The position numbers were made by a program, and so were the translations under genes. A stretch of 64,000 nt of DNA. It comes from UMGS1590 sp036303105 (GTDB lineage Bacteria > Bacillota > Peptococcia > Peptococcales > Peptococcaceae). How positions within the stretch are numbered: position 1 is the stretch's first letter; each line of letters begins with the position of its first letter. Below the pieces are notes generated by a model that worked only from the letters and a program-made list of their open reading frames with translations, made no database searches and had not been told where the DNA came from. The DNA is taken from NCBI GenBank assembly GCA_036303105.1, contig JAXJBF010000019.1:1-64000 (forward strand), written 5' to 3'. Below, in pieces: positions 43,334 to 52,073 of this stretch.

Positions 43334-45799
43334 TTACATTGCCATTTCGTGTTCTGTTCTGTTGATGATTTCAGTCTGAAGACCTGGGCTCAATTCGGTG
43401 AAGTAAGCACTGTAGCCAGCAACACGAACGATGAGGTTCTTATAATCTTCCGGATCTTTCTGTGCGGCCAACAAGGTTTCGCGATTAACCACTGCAATCT
43501 GGATGTGCCACAGTTTAAGGTCAACCCAAGTACGCAAAAGCTTCACGATATTTTCCGTACCTTTTTCACCAGCTACAGCCTGTGGACTCAATTTCAGATT
43601 CAGCAAACGGGAAGCACTATTGGAATACGCATGACTCATTGCATTTCTAATAGATGTCAGTGTTGCAATAGGACCATCAATATCGGAGCCCTGTGTAGGA
43701 GAAATTCCTTCAGAGAGAGCCACGCCGGCATGACGACCATTAGCGGTTGCAATAGTCTTATGTCCCATACCAACATGAGAAGTAATTGGAACATATTTTA
43801 CATTCTGTTCTCCATTAGTCGTTCTATGATGTTTTACAACACCAAGAATCATGGCATCCAATGCTTTTGCAACGCTATCAGCGTATGGATCATTGTTCCC
43901 ATATTTAGGTGCATTGAGAACCATCTGGCGAACCACTTCATAACCTTCATAGTCAGCAGCAATTGCTTCTTTCAACGTTTTAAAGTCGATACGCTTGTCA
44001 TCAAAAACCACTTTCTTAATTGCTGCCAAAGATTCAGCTACAGTACCAAATCCATTAAAGGTAGCATTACCAGTGTCTTTATATAACCCACCAGGAATGC
44101 GTTTCTGATGGATATCAATCATTGCTTTGCGAGGTACTGGATGGAGCATCGACATAAATGGTGCTGCCAAGCGCTGTGGATCAGTGAGTTCCATCGCATT
44201 TTGTCGTTTGGTAAAATGATCAACATAGAACGTAATAGCAGCCTTCAAGTTTGTCATCACATCATCAAATGATTGAATTTGATCGGAAGCAATTGGCATA
44301 TCGGCTTTCTTTTCATAATATTTACCGCCAAAATGTACCCAACCATCACTTAACGCCATTTCCAAAGCAGCTGCTAAATTAATATGACCACCTAATGGAA
44401 GATAGCAATCTCTATCTGGCACACGCATTTCTGTGCATCCAGCACCAGCATAATTACGTGCTTCTTCAATGGTGCAGCCATTTTGAAGCATGCAAGGAAT
44501 GATCTCTTCATCATTAAAGAATTTTGGGAAGCCTGTCCCATCTTTTACCAACTCGGCACAAGCTCTCAACAGTTTAGTTGGCGAGCAAGAATGGAGACGC
44601 ACGGCCAAATCCGGATATGGAATAGAAAGTTCTCGTTTGGAACGAATAACCAGATATGTCAGATCATTGGTTGCGTCCTCACCAGTTGGCGTCTGACCAC
44701 CAACCATGACGACTTCAAAGTGTGCATACCCTTCCCAGAAGTTTCCAGCATTGGTTGCGTTGAAAATAACAACATCAGCAATCTTTAACCAAAGGCAATC
44801 TAAAAGTTCAAGTGCTTGATCTTCATTTAAAATTCCAGCTTCAATATCTTTTTTATAGAATGGATACATGTACTGGTCAAAACGTCCAGAACCAATACCG
44901 CCTGCTACTTGCTGTTCAAAACGATAGCCCATCTGGATAAACCACTGACATTGAACTGCTTCCCAGAAAGTGCGTGGTGTATGCATTGGTACCCAATCAC
45001 AGTTTTTAGCAATCTGTTCCAACTCAGCTTTTCTGGTTGGATCTTGTTCAACAGCGGCCATTTCACGTGCTTTGTCCGCATAACGTTTTGCAAGAATTTC
45101 CATGCCCTCACAAACTTCAATTTCAGCCTGTAAGAACGGAATCTTATCGTAGTCTTCACTGCGCAGATTATCATGAATATCTGCCAATTTCTTTTCGGCG
45201 TCTTCTTTAAGTGCATTTATGCCATGTGACATGACGTAATCATAATTGCCCGGCCAATTTAACATCGAACTGACATTGGAATTGTCCTGCATCATGCCAG
45301 TGGAACCATAATCGTCGTCGCCATAGATAATATCTTTGGTTTCTGGATCCATAATGGCCAAATACATTTCATGACTGGTTTTGCCCTTCCAATATGGAAC
45401 AACCTCAGTCATCAAAGTATCGATTGTTTCATCAGAAATCTCATAAGCATCTTTTTTCTGAGTATCTCTCAACCCTTTTTCATACCAACCTGCACGCAGT
45501 TCTGGATAAAGGATCGAATAGCGACCAGGACCGCCACAGGTTCCAACGATCAGTTCATGATCCTGAATAACAACGTCGATATTCTCGCAAATGTGTTTGA
45601 ACGCCTTTGCCCAACGCAAATTAAGCGGATACATTTCTGTTTCTTTCATAGATTCAGTGAACAACACTGCACGCTGTGGATCAATGCGTGGTTTCTGATC
45701 GCGAAATCCCTTTAACAGTTCATTGGTTCTTTTTCTAGGGCTAGACGCCTTATGAAAAGCAATACGTTCTTCTTGTGGACTTAATGTGCAACATCCCAT
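43334..45799 (-). CDS. Glycyl radical enzyme of unassigned substrate class
   Basis: An 821-residue PFL-like glycyl radical enzyme. The radical Gly is residue 795 in VRVAGYSAYF. The catalytic thiyl Cys is residue 455 with Glu 457 (GCTEM), the C-x-E signature of dehydratases, lyases and decarboxylases rather than the CC pair of pyruvate formate-lyase. The lid segment (SEGISPTQGSDIDGP) is also present. It abstracts a hydrogen from an imported substrate to trigger elimination or cleavage. GCTE differs from the GCVE I associate with diol, choline and sulfonate lyases, so the class cannot be assigned. First gene of a nine-gene operon with activase, two DASS carriers, two lactonase-like enzymes, alcohol dehydrogenase, permease and cupin. 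Confidence 0.93.
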   Translation of the reverse strand: MGCCTLSPQEERIAFHKASSPRKRTNELLKGFRDQKPRIDPQRAVLFTESMKETEMYPLNLRWAKAFKHICENIDVVIQDHELIVGTCGGPGRYSILYPELRAGWYEKGLRDTQKKDAYEISDETIDTLMTEVVPYWKGKTSHEMYLAIMDPETKDIIYGDDDYGSTGMMQDNSNVSSMLNWPGNYDYVMSHGINALKEDAEKKLADIHDNLRSEDYDKIPFLQAEIEVCEGMEILAKRYADKAREMAAVEQDPTRKAELEQIAKNCDWVPMHTPRTFWEAVQCQWFIQMGYRFEQQVAGGIGSGRFDQYMYPFYKKDIEAGILNEDQALELLDCLWLKIADVVIFNATNAGNFWEGYAHFEVVMVGGQTPTGEDATNDLTYLVIRSKRELSIPYPDLAVRLHSCSPTKLLRACAELVKDGTGFPKFFNDEEIIPCMLQNGCTIEEARNYAGAGCTEMRVPDRDCYLPLGGHINLAAALEMALSDGWVHFGGKYYEKKADMPIASDQIQSFDDVMTNLKAAITFYVDHFTKRQNAMELTDPQRLAAPFMSMLHPVPRKAMIDIHQKRIPGGLYKDTGNATFNGFGTVAESLAAIKKVVFDDKRIDFKTLKEAIAADYEGYEVVRQMVLNAPKYGNNDPYADSVAKALDAMILGVVKHHRTTNGEQNVKYVPITSHVGMGHKTIATANGRHAGVALSEGISPTQGSDIDGPIATLTSIRNAMSHAYSNSASRLLNLKLSPQAVAGEKGTENIVKLLRTWVDLKLWHIQIAVVNRETLLAAQKDPEDYKNLIVRVAGYSAYFTELSPGLQTEIINRTEHEMAM

Positions 45800-45845
45800 G
45801 TTGAATTCCTCCTAAAATTAGATTGTATTTGCAGCTATATGGAAA

Positions 45846-45902
45846 CAAAAAGGACCCAAATACTCACACGAAGACATTCGTCTCCATAAGTATTTGGGTC
45901 CT
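45846..45902 (-). terminator. Terminator hairpin in the glycyl radical operon leader
   Basis: A perfect 14-bp stem (45851-45864 with 45889-45902) with an inner ACGAA/TTCGT stem, followed on the minus strand by TTTTTGTTT, upstream of the enzyme start codon at 45799. Confidence 0.85.
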
Positions 45903-45977
45903 AACTTTTTCACGCTGTTAAAGGGAGTAGCCGCACAGGTTATGTACGACCAATTTTAACAATTAAAAGTTCCCCAA
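45894..45977 (-). promoter_or_regulatory. Putative riboswitch/attenuator aptamer region with antiterminator helix
   Basis: In the transcribed strand, UUGGGGAACUUUU (45965-45977) can pair with AAAAGUU and CCCAA (45894-45909), which overlap the 5' arm of the terminator. The two structures are mutually exclusive. The 55-nt loop between them holds a GUUAAA/UUUAAC helix around a conserved-looking core, as in small aptamers. I recognise no known riboswitch or T-box. Formation of this helix would allow read-through into the operon. Confidence 0.55.
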
Positions 45978-46031
45978 TTATGGACAAGTTTTTTCATCCA
46001 CAATTTTTATCCATATAATCTTTTGACACTT

Positions 46032-46062
46032 ATAGTAAACCACAATCTTTTTTATATGTCAA
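46032..46062 (-). promoter_or_regulatory. Promoter of the glycyl radical operon
   Basis: Minus-strand TTGACA (46057-46062) with a -10 candidate TTTACT (46034-46039, 17-base spacer) or TACTAT (46032-46037). The transcript would carry a leader of about 225 bases. Confidence 0.6.
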
Positions 46063-46071
46063 CCATAAATT

Positions 46072-46401
46072 TTATTTTTCCTCGATTTTATCTTTGTACC
46101 TCAAAAACGCCATCTTCATCGCTTGAATAATTGCACCCGTTGATGATGTTAGAATATTCTTTTTAATTTTCTGATACAATTCGTCTGGAGCATCCAGTAC
46201 ACAAAAACCTATAACAAGATCAGAAAAATATTCTTGTGTCAACGGAGACGGTACATTTAGTTTAGCCTTTTCAATACAATGTGTTTCACGATTAACCAAC
46301 ATACTAACACTAATTACATGATAAACGCTATGCACGCCAGTTTCTTTGGGTGCATTGGCTGAGCCACCCAGCAAAATATATTTATCTACCAACTCTCCCA
46401 T
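46072..46401 (-). CDS. DUF3870 family protein
   Basis: A 109-residue soluble protein with the pattern of DUF3870 (YHVISVSMLVNRETHCIEKAKLNVPSPLTQEYFSDLVIGF), a family of unknown function often found near ligand-responsive metabolic genes. ATG 46401 has GAAAGGAG upstream; the open frame to 46440 is not supported. It lies just upstream of the glycyl radical operon promoter on the same strand, so it may be cotranscribed by read-through or act in its control (inference). Confidence 0.8.
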   Translation of the reverse strand: MGELVDKYILLGGSANAPKETGVHSVYHVISVSMLVNRETHCIEKAKLNVPSPLTQEYFSDLVIGFCVLDAPDELYQKIKKNILTSSTGAIIQAMKMAFLRYKDKIEEK

Positions 46402-46491
46402 AAAAGAGTCTCCTTTCTTCAATGTTTTCGTCATAAACAAATTTTATCACAAAAATTATCATTTGCCCACATATTTTTATGCCTGTGCGTG

Positions 46492-47040
46492 TCATTCTTC
46501 CTTGGTTAGACAGGCGACGTATTCCAGCCGGGTGTCTCCGGTAAAGGTCCAGCCATCTTGGTCATAGGTAAAGGCCGGGCGTTCTTCAGTGCGAATGTGG
46601 GTAAAGCCGCATTTTTCCATGACGCGTTTGGAACCGATGTTTTCATCGTTGGCACAGCACCAGAGCGCATGCAGGCCGAGGTCATCGAAAGCATGGGCGA
46701 TCAAGCAGCGTGCAGCTTCGGTGATGAGGCCCTGTCCCCAATGCGGCTGTCCGAGCCAGTAGCCGAGCTCCGCTTCACGAAAAGCCAGAGGCAAATTGGC
46801 AGCATTACCGGTTTGCAGACCGATGCAGCCAATGGGCTCGCCACTTTCGCGCAGACAGATGGCATACGTTTCCGGCTCAGCGAAAACGGTGCGAATGATT
46901 TCCAGGCTTTCCGCCACACTTTGATGAGGGTTCCAGCCAGCAATAGGGCCAACGGCTGGGTCTTTGGCGTAATGATACAGTGCGTCTGCGTCATCGTCCT
47001 GCCAAGGACGCAGAATAAGACGCTCAGTGGTCAATATCAT
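46492..47040 (-). CDS. GNAT family N-acetyltransferase (RimJ/RimL type)
   Basis: A 182-residue acetyltransferase: TERLILRPW start, central beta strands, the acetyl-CoA loop (HWGQGLITEAA, Q/R-x-x-G-x-G/A variant) and SKRVMEKCGF towards the end. RimJ/RimL-like enzymes acetylate protein N-termini or small amines. The start overlaps the stop of the upstream membrane protein gene (ATGA). AAAGGAGG precedes ATG 47040. Confidence 0.9.
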   Translation of the reverse strand: MILTTERLILRPWQDDDADALYHYAKDPAVGPIAGWNPHQSVAESLEIIRTVFAEPETYAICLRESGEPIGCIGLQTGNAANLPLAFREAELGYWLGQPHWGQGLITEAARCLIAHAFDDLGLHALWCCANDENIGSKRVMEKCGFTHIRTEERPAFTYDQDGWTFTGDTRLEYVACLTKEE

Positions 47041-47690
47041 GTGGTGCCTCCTTTCTTCATTTGCAAAAACCGCTTGCAAGCTGCGCCAGCGAGTGCGCAC
47101 AGAGCAAAAAGCGCCGCTTCACCGATCAGAAAAAACAACGGTCCGCTTGCAACCTCAAAACCACGCACCTGCATAAAAAGATGCGCCGGAAAACGCTGAG
47201 CAATCGCCGAAACCACGCCAAGCAGCACAACACAGAGCAAGGCAATGCGCCAGCACCATACAGGCAGTTGAAGGCGCTGTGTCACGCTGGCTGCCAGCGC
47301 GCGCCCATGCCAACCCAAGTGCACAGCCATGAGCAAAAATCCCCAGTAAGCGCAGACTTGATGCGGCGTTTGTCCCACGCCATCGGGAAATGACAATGGC
47401 AGAAACGCAAACACATACTGCGACAGCATGACGCTGCTAACGATCAGCCCAAGCACGGTGAACAGTATCAGCCCATTCACGATGTTGCCTGCAACTCGGC
47501 TGCTGTTATAGCGCCCGCGCCAAAGTGTCACAAACCATCTGCGGTTGCGTAAAACATGCCAAACAAAGCACGCCAGTACGACAACACCAAGCCATTCATG
47601 CACAGCTTCTCCGAGGAGCGAATAGCTCATGCAGGCAATCAAAGCGATCATCATCACCGTGTTGAGATACCAACGAGAACATTTTGCCAT
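47037..47690 (-). CDS. DUF4405 membrane protein, possible b-type cytochrome
   Basis: About 217 residues with six or so hydrophobic helices. Histidines sit in membrane segments in pairs (HEWLGVVVLACFVWH and HQVCAYWGFLLMAVHLGWH), as in DUF4405/cytochrome-b-like proteins, which suggests heme ligation. ATG 47690 has AAGGGGGG upstream. Translationally coupled to the acetyltransferase gene. Redox partner unknown. Confidence 0.82.
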   Translation of the reverse strand: MAKCSRWYLNTVMMIALIACMSYSLLGEAVHEWLGVVVLACFVWHVLRNRRWFVTLWRGRYNSSRVAGNIVNGLILFTVLGLIVSSVMLSQYVFAFLPLSFPDGVGQTPHQVCAYWGFLLMAVHLGWHGRALAASVTQRLQLPVWCWRIALLCVVLLGVVSAIAQRFPAHLFMQVRGFEVASGPLFFLIGEAALFALCALAGAACKRFLQMKKGGTT

Positions 47691-47768
47691 GATTGATCCC
47701 CCCTTTATCACAATCGACACATTCTATATTGATTTCATGATACCACAGCACCTGAATGCAGGCAAAAC

Positions 47769-47800
47769 AAAAACGCCGCCCATTGAATGGACGGCGTTTC
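47769..47800 (-). terminator. Terminator of the acidic lipoprotein gene
   Basis: An AAACGCCG.CCATT/AATGG.CGGCGTTT hairpin followed by TTG/TTTT on the minus strand. Confidence 0.78.
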
Positions 47801-47838
47801 CGCTATTGGAGGATAGAATTGAAGAGATGGGGCAATGA

Positions 47839-48450
47839 TTAGTCAACAGTGACGGTATTTTCGCTGCTGCCAGTTGTCGTTGTTGTATCGCTGCTATCTG
47901 TTGATGTACTGCTGCCACTGGTTGTGGTTGAAGCATCGCTGCTTGTGTCAGCGTCTGTCATGGTATCGCTGTCAGTGCTTGACGTACCAGTGGTGGTGCT
48001 GTCGCTGGTGGTATCTTCCATATCGAGAATAGCGATGAGCTGTCCATCTTCGTCGCTGATGGCAACCATATCGCCAACAGCAAGGCTGTCTACGGCAGCA
48101 GTCTGAGTGACACCATTAGAAATGCGTTCCACTGTGGCATCTTCCTGAATGTCTATCGTTTCACTTTCACCGCTGGCTGTGAGTTCAGAAGTATCAATAT
48201 CTGTGATTTCGGTCACTGTGCTGTCAGAATCATAAAGTGAGAGCGTCAGTTCGCCATCATTGATGGCAGTGATTTCACCAATCGTAATGTTGCTGTCTTC
48301 ATCGGTGCTGGTGCTCGTCGTGTTTTCCGATTCACTGGAAGCACTGGTATCGGTGGATGAAGATTCATCGCTGGAACTGCTGCAGCCTGCAAATGCAAAC
48401 ACCGCCACAAGCATAACCATTAGGAGAGAGATTATTTTTTTCTTTTTCAT
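47839..48450 (-). CDS. Acidic Ser/Thr/Asp-rich lipoprotein
   Basis: A 203-residue secreted lipoprotein: basic start, hydrophobic core and lipobox FAGC (Cys about 23), then low-complexity Ser/Thr/Asp/Glu linkers on both sides of a compact central domain (about 55-145: ITIGEITAINDGELTLSLYD ... DSLAVGDMVAI), resembling small OB- or DUF5666-like beta domains. Surface-anchored, function unknown. The low-complexity tail is repetitive at DNA level (STTT/SSTD codons) and may vary in length between strains. A long structured non-coding region lies upstream. Confidence 0.82.
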   Translation of the reverse strand: MKKKKIISLLMVMLVAVFAFAGCSSSSDESSSTDTSASSESENTTSTSTDEDSNITIGEITAINDGELTLSLYDSDSTVTEITDIDTSELTASGESETIDIQEDATVERISNGVTQTAAVDSLAVGDMVAISDEDGQLIAILDMEDTTSDSTTTGTSSTDSDTMTDADTSSDASTTTSGSSTSTDSSDTTTTTGSSENTVTVD

Positions 48451-48604
48451 ATAAAGTACCTTCTTTCAAGTTTTCCGTCACGGGAATCCCCTTCCCGATT
48501 GACGTTTGCAGTATAGCGCAGCGAGCTAAAGCGAACCTTAAGAAGCTGCACCAAATTGTCATCTCCACATTTTCTTGATGATCGTAACACTTTACCCAAA
48601 GCTT

Positions 48605-48890
48605 GACAAGCCATCAATGGGCTCAGGCGCAGCCCGCCATTTGGACTGCGCCTGAGTAATCTATATCAACGCTGCACGGTCATTGTCGCGCACAGTTCTC
48701 GCAGGCTGTATCCGCAACGGCTGCTGCGGCGTCGAGAAACTGTGCATGGCCATAATAGTAACAGCTTATTGGCCTATGCAGGCGCAAGCGCCTGCTCTAT
48801 GTAAACGCCCGAAGGCGGAATGGTTGGTCTGTCTCTTCGATCACTGCTCAGGGAGGACAGCATCCCTTTGTAAGGCGACAACTTACGAGT
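48605..48890 (-). ncRNA. Structured non-coding region, possible RNA related to the 12.7 kb RNA
   Basis: No credible frame, but at least six strong hairpins: CTCAGGCGCAG/CTGCGCCTGAG (48622-48632 with 48646-48656), GCACAGTT/AACTGTGC (48690-48745), GCAGGCGC/GCGCCTGC (48778-48795), a CGCC-TTCG-GGCG tetraloop hairpin, CTGTC/GACAG and GTAAG/CTTAC. A minus-strand TATACT (48894-48899) could start it, though the -35 is poor. Motifs CCTTnCAA, TTCCGCC and TTACATA occur in the same order as in the 12.7 kb RNA. It could be a separate RNA or a long leader of the lipoprotein gene. Strand assignment is tentative. Confidence 0.4.
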
Positions 48891-49059
48891 CTCAGTATAG
48901 AAAACCACACTTAACCACAGCTAAAGGACCTGTGAAGGATGTTTCACGAATCAGCAACAGCAGCCATGCATACAATCTTCAATCTTTCTTAAGGCTTCTT
49001 TAAGCGCTTCTTTAGAATGAAACAGTAAAATAATGCATAGAATGAAAGGAGGGACGATC

Positions 49060-49737
49060 GTGCGCTTATTAATTGCAGAAGACGATCCCCGTTTATTAAA
49101 ATCCTTAACCCATATCTTTGAAACGAACAATTATCTTGTGGATGCTGTTTCAAATGGCAGTGATGCACTGGCCTATGCCGAAACAGCAGAATATGATGGA
49201 CTTGTGCTGGACATTATGATGCCAGGCTTGGATGGCTTAGAAGTGCTGCGGCAATTGCGCAGCACTGGCATTTCAACACCAGCGCTGTTTCTCAGCGCCA
49301 AAGGAGAAGTGGAACAACGCGTAGAGGGGCTGGACGCCGGCGCGGACGATTATCTGGCCAAGCCTTTCTCGACCAATGAACTTCTGGCGCGGGTGCGGGC
49401 AATGCTGCGCCGCAAAGAAAACTATACCCCCGACCTTTTAACATGCGGCACATTAACACTGGACCGCACCACCTATTCGCTTTCCTGCGGCGACCACCAT
49501 CAAACACTCAGCAGTAAAGAATACCAAATCATGGAAATGTTGATGGAACATCCTGGCATGATTTTATCTGCCGATAAATTTATGGCCCATATTTGGGGAT
49601 GGGAAAGCAACGTTGATGTCAGCGCGCTTTGGGTGCATATGTCAAACATCCGCAAAAAACTTACCACACTTCAGGCACCAGTAAGCATCCGCTTCGTGCG
49701 CAACGCCGGCTATGTGCTTGAGGATCTTGAACCATGA
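49060..49737 (+). CDS. OmpR family response regulator
   Basis: 225 residues: receiver domain (AEDDPRL, phospho-Asp in GLVLDIMMPGLDG, LAKPFS Lys) and a winged-helix output domain (about 125-225). Translation starts at GTG 49060 with AAAGGAGGG upstream; the frame from 49033 gives an unsupported extension. It overlaps the following histidine kinase by ATGA. The organisation is like CutR/QseB-type systems. Targets unknown; the divergent lipoprotein is a candidate. Confidence 0.92.
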   Translation: MRLLIAEDDPRLLKSLTHIFETNNYLVDAVSNGSDALAYAETAEYDGLVLDIMMPGLDGLEVLRQLRSTGISTPALFLSAKGEVEQRVEGLDAGADDYLAKPFSTNELLARVRAMLRRKENYTPDLLTCGTLTLDRTTYSLSCGDHHQTLSSKEYQIMEMLMEHPGMILSADKFMAHIWGWESNVDVSALWVHMSNIRKKLTTLQAPVSIRFVRNAGYVLEDLEP

Positions 49738-50951
49738 TCTACCGTCTGCGGAAAAAATTCATTAAAATCTGCACCCTTTCCTTTCTGAGTGTATTCATAC
49801 TGCTCCTTGGCGCCATGATGACCATCACCAACTTCCAAACCACTGCTGCCCTGGATACCTTAGCCGACATTGTTGCCGACAGCGGCGGCCGTTTTCCAGA
49901 TTATGATGATCTCTACACCGCACCTGCTGAACCGCCGCATGGCATCAACCAGGAATCCCCCTTCACCACACGTTATTTCACTGTACATTACGATGCTGCT
50001 GGCAATCTGGAATCCATCGACATTCGTTCAATCGCCAGCGCCAATCGCAGCGATGCCGAAGCGCTTGCAAAAGAAGCTGTAACATCTGGCAAAGAACGTG
50101 GTTGGCTGGAAGACTATCGCTACAAAGTGGTGCAGGATGAAAGTGGTACCGATGTCATCTTCATCAGCGGCGCTGCAGAACGCGCCTCCAACCAACGCTT
50201 TCTCCTGGCTGCTGTAGCAGTATTCGTAGCCGGCAGCCTGGTCGTGCTGCTTTTGATCGTGCTGCTCTCAAAACGCGCTGTAGAACCGATAGCCGATTCC
50301 TACGACAAGCAAAAACAATTCATCACCGATTCCAGCCACGAACTAAAAACACCACTGACCTTGATCCGCACCAATCTCGACATCTTAGAAAGCGAAAACG
50401 GCACAAGCGAATGGCTCGACGACATCCGCACCGAAGCCGACAACATGACCCAGCTCGTGAACCGCCTGGTACAGCTGGCGCGCATGGATGAAGGCGTCAC
50501 ACCACAGCCACTGCAGCGCTTCAACCTCTCTGACGCTGTCAGCGAAATAGCCGATGCCTTTTCACCAGTGATTGCACAACAAGGGCAAACATTCCAACAA
50601 ACCATCGCATCAGATGTAACACTCACAGGCGACGAACGCGCCATTCGCCAACTCATCGGCATTTTACTGGATAATGCCTGCAAATACTGCGCCCCCAAAG
50701 GCACCATCGTCCTGCATCTGAGCGGCGGGCGACACCCAACACTCACCCTCGACAATACCTATAGCGGCGCTGCCACCATCGACACCAACCGTCTCTTTGA
50801 CCGTTTCTACCGCGAAGACCGTGCCCGCACCGCCGGCAGCGGCTTTGGCCTTGGACTCGCCATCGCCAAAGCCACCTGCGACAAACACCACGCTGCCATC
50901 TCAGCCCAAGCCATCAATCAAAATACCATTCGCTTCAAAGTACGCTTTTAA
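49734..50951 (+). CDS. Sensor histidine kinase with extracellular domain
   Basis: 405 residues: membrane helix (about 15-35), extracellular sensor domain of about 130 residues, second helix (about 160-180), then a phosphoacceptor helix (TDSSHELKTPLTLI, His about 203) and HATPase domain (LLDNACKYCAPKG and a GSGFGLGLAIAK loop). The D-x-G motif of the N-box region is less clear than usual (LTLDNTYSG). Cognate regulator overlaps upstream. A bidirectional terminator follows. Confidence 0.92.
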   Translation: MIYRLRKKFIKICTLSFLSVFILLLGAMMTITNFQTTAALDTLADIVADSGGRFPDYDDLYTAPAEPPHGINQESPFTTRYFTVHYDAAGNLESIDIRSIASANRSDAEALAKEAVTSGKERGWLEDYRYKVVQDESGTDVIFISGAAERASNQRFLLAAVAVFVAGSLVVLLLIVLLSKRAVEPIADSYDKQKQFITDSSHELKTPLTLIRTNLDILESENGTSEWLDDIRTEADNMTQLVNRLVQLARMDEGVTPQPLQRFNLSDAVSEIADAFSPVIAQQGQTFQQTIASDVTLTGDERAIRQLIGILLDNACKYCAPKGTIVLHLSGGRHPTLTLDNTYSGAATIDTNRLFDRFYREDRARTAGSGFGLGLAIAKATCDKHHAAISAQAINQNTIRFKVRF

Positions 50952-50952
50952 T

Positions 50953-50992
50953 AGAAAAATGCCATGCTGTAAAAAGCATGGCATTTTTATTG
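50953..50992. terminator. Bidirectional terminator
   Basis: An AAAAATGCCATGCT/AGCATGGCATTTTT stem between the convergent kinase and secreted protein genes. Confidence 0.9.
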
Positions 50993-50997
50993 GTCAC

Positions 50998-51918
50998 TCA
51001 GTATCTCGACAACAACAGATAAATCTCCCCAATAGCGCTCGTGGTTGTCCCATTGCCATCGATAAACGTCATGCGATCCATCACCAAATCACCGCTGGCA
51101 TAACGAAAATCATAAACAGCATCACCGGAAAGCCCCATTGCCGGACCATAGTAATAGTGCGGCGGACTCATCTGTACATCCGCTAAAAAGCCATCATGCT
51201 GGTCAGTAATGGTAGCAGTACAAACCGACACCATATCATACGAAGCCGCATTATAATCCACTGTCACCGCCTGCTTCGTGCCATTGTTCATTGCCGAAAC
51301 AAACACATAACGCTCATGAGCCCCGCTGCTGCCAACCCGCGCACAGTACCAGCTGCCAAGATGATCGCTTGCATCATAGGATACATAATATTTTTCCACA
51401 AGCCAGCGTACCTCTGGCGAAATATCACTCGGCAGCGTTGGTGTGGCTGCCACAGAACCGCCAGTAGTGATGGCAACGTCAGCAAGATAACCATCCCATT
51501 CCACCTCTGCACCGAGCGATTCTGCAAAAACACGGATTGGCAGCATCGTACGCCCATCTGTGATGCGTGGCGTCACATCCATCGACTTGCTAATGCCATT
51601 AACCGTATAGCGGCTGCTGCCAATAGTGAACGCGACCACCTTGCTCCCTTTGGTCATCGTTGCCGTACGCGTGCTGTTGTCCCAGACCACCGACGCATCC
51701 ATCGCCTCTGCAGCTGCACGCATCGGCAAAAAAGTGCGCCCACTTTGAATATAAGGCTGTACATCCGTTGCCACATAACGTCCATCCACATGCACAGTAA
51801 TTGGCGCCCCATTTTCAACATACCCGCCGCCGCTTTGCAGCGGACCATACGCATACGCCGGCGTCGCCAAACACACAGCTGCCAGCAAAACAATCGAAAA
51901 AATCCCTTTGCGTCTCAT
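50998..51918 (-). CDS. Secreted protein with copper amine oxidase N-terminal-like domain
   Basis: A 306-residue protein with a Sec signal peptide (cleavage after PAYA, about residue 23). Two stalk-type repeats follow (SGRTFLPMRAAAEAMDASVVWD and DGRTMLPIRVFAESLGAEVEWD), the Cu_amine_oxidN1 pattern common in secreted Bacillota proteins, then a C-terminal beta-rich region of about 130 residues with no recognised family. It probably acts at the cell surface, perhaps in peptidoglycan or ligand binding; it is not itself an amine oxidase. AAAGGGGGAATC precedes the ATG. Confidence 0.88.
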   Translation of the reverse strand: MRRKGIFSIVLLAAVCLATPAYAYGPLQSGGGYVENGAPITVHVDGRYVATDVQPYIQSGRTFLPMRAAAEAMDASVVWDNSTRTATMTKGSKVVAFTIGSSRYTVNGISKSMDVTPRITDGRTMLPIRVFAESLGAEVEWDGYLADVAITTGGSVAATPTLPSDISPEVRWLVEKYYVSYDASDHLGSWYCARVGSSGAHERYVFVSAMNNGTKQAVTVDYNAASYDMVSVCTATITDQHDGFLADVQMSPPHYYYGPAMGLSGDAVYDFRYASGDLVMDRMTFIDGNGTTTSAIGEIYLLLSRY

Positions 51919-52073
51919 AAATGATTCCCCCTTTTTGTTTTTTTCATCATACTATAATACAAATAAGTTGTCTATTGTTGTTAGGAATTTTCTGCAAATA
52001 TTTTTTAGCTATGATACGCTTCCCCCCACAAACGCAGCGGCGGCGGACAGCCCACGCCATCCGCCGCGATGTC

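Noticed and set aside
43334..45799. Pyruvate formate-lyase
   Set aside because: There is a single catalytic Cys in a C-x-E motif, not the adjacent Cys pair, and the partner genes are not those of formate metabolism.
43334..45799. Isethionate or dihydroxypropanesulfonate lyase
   Set aside because: Tempting because of the TauE/SafE permease, but the active-site motif is GCTE and no sulfoacetaldehyde or sulfolactate enzyme is in the operon. Left unassigned.
45846..46030. T-box leader
   Set aside because: No T-box AGGGTGG sequence or aminoacyl-tRNA/amino acid gene follows.
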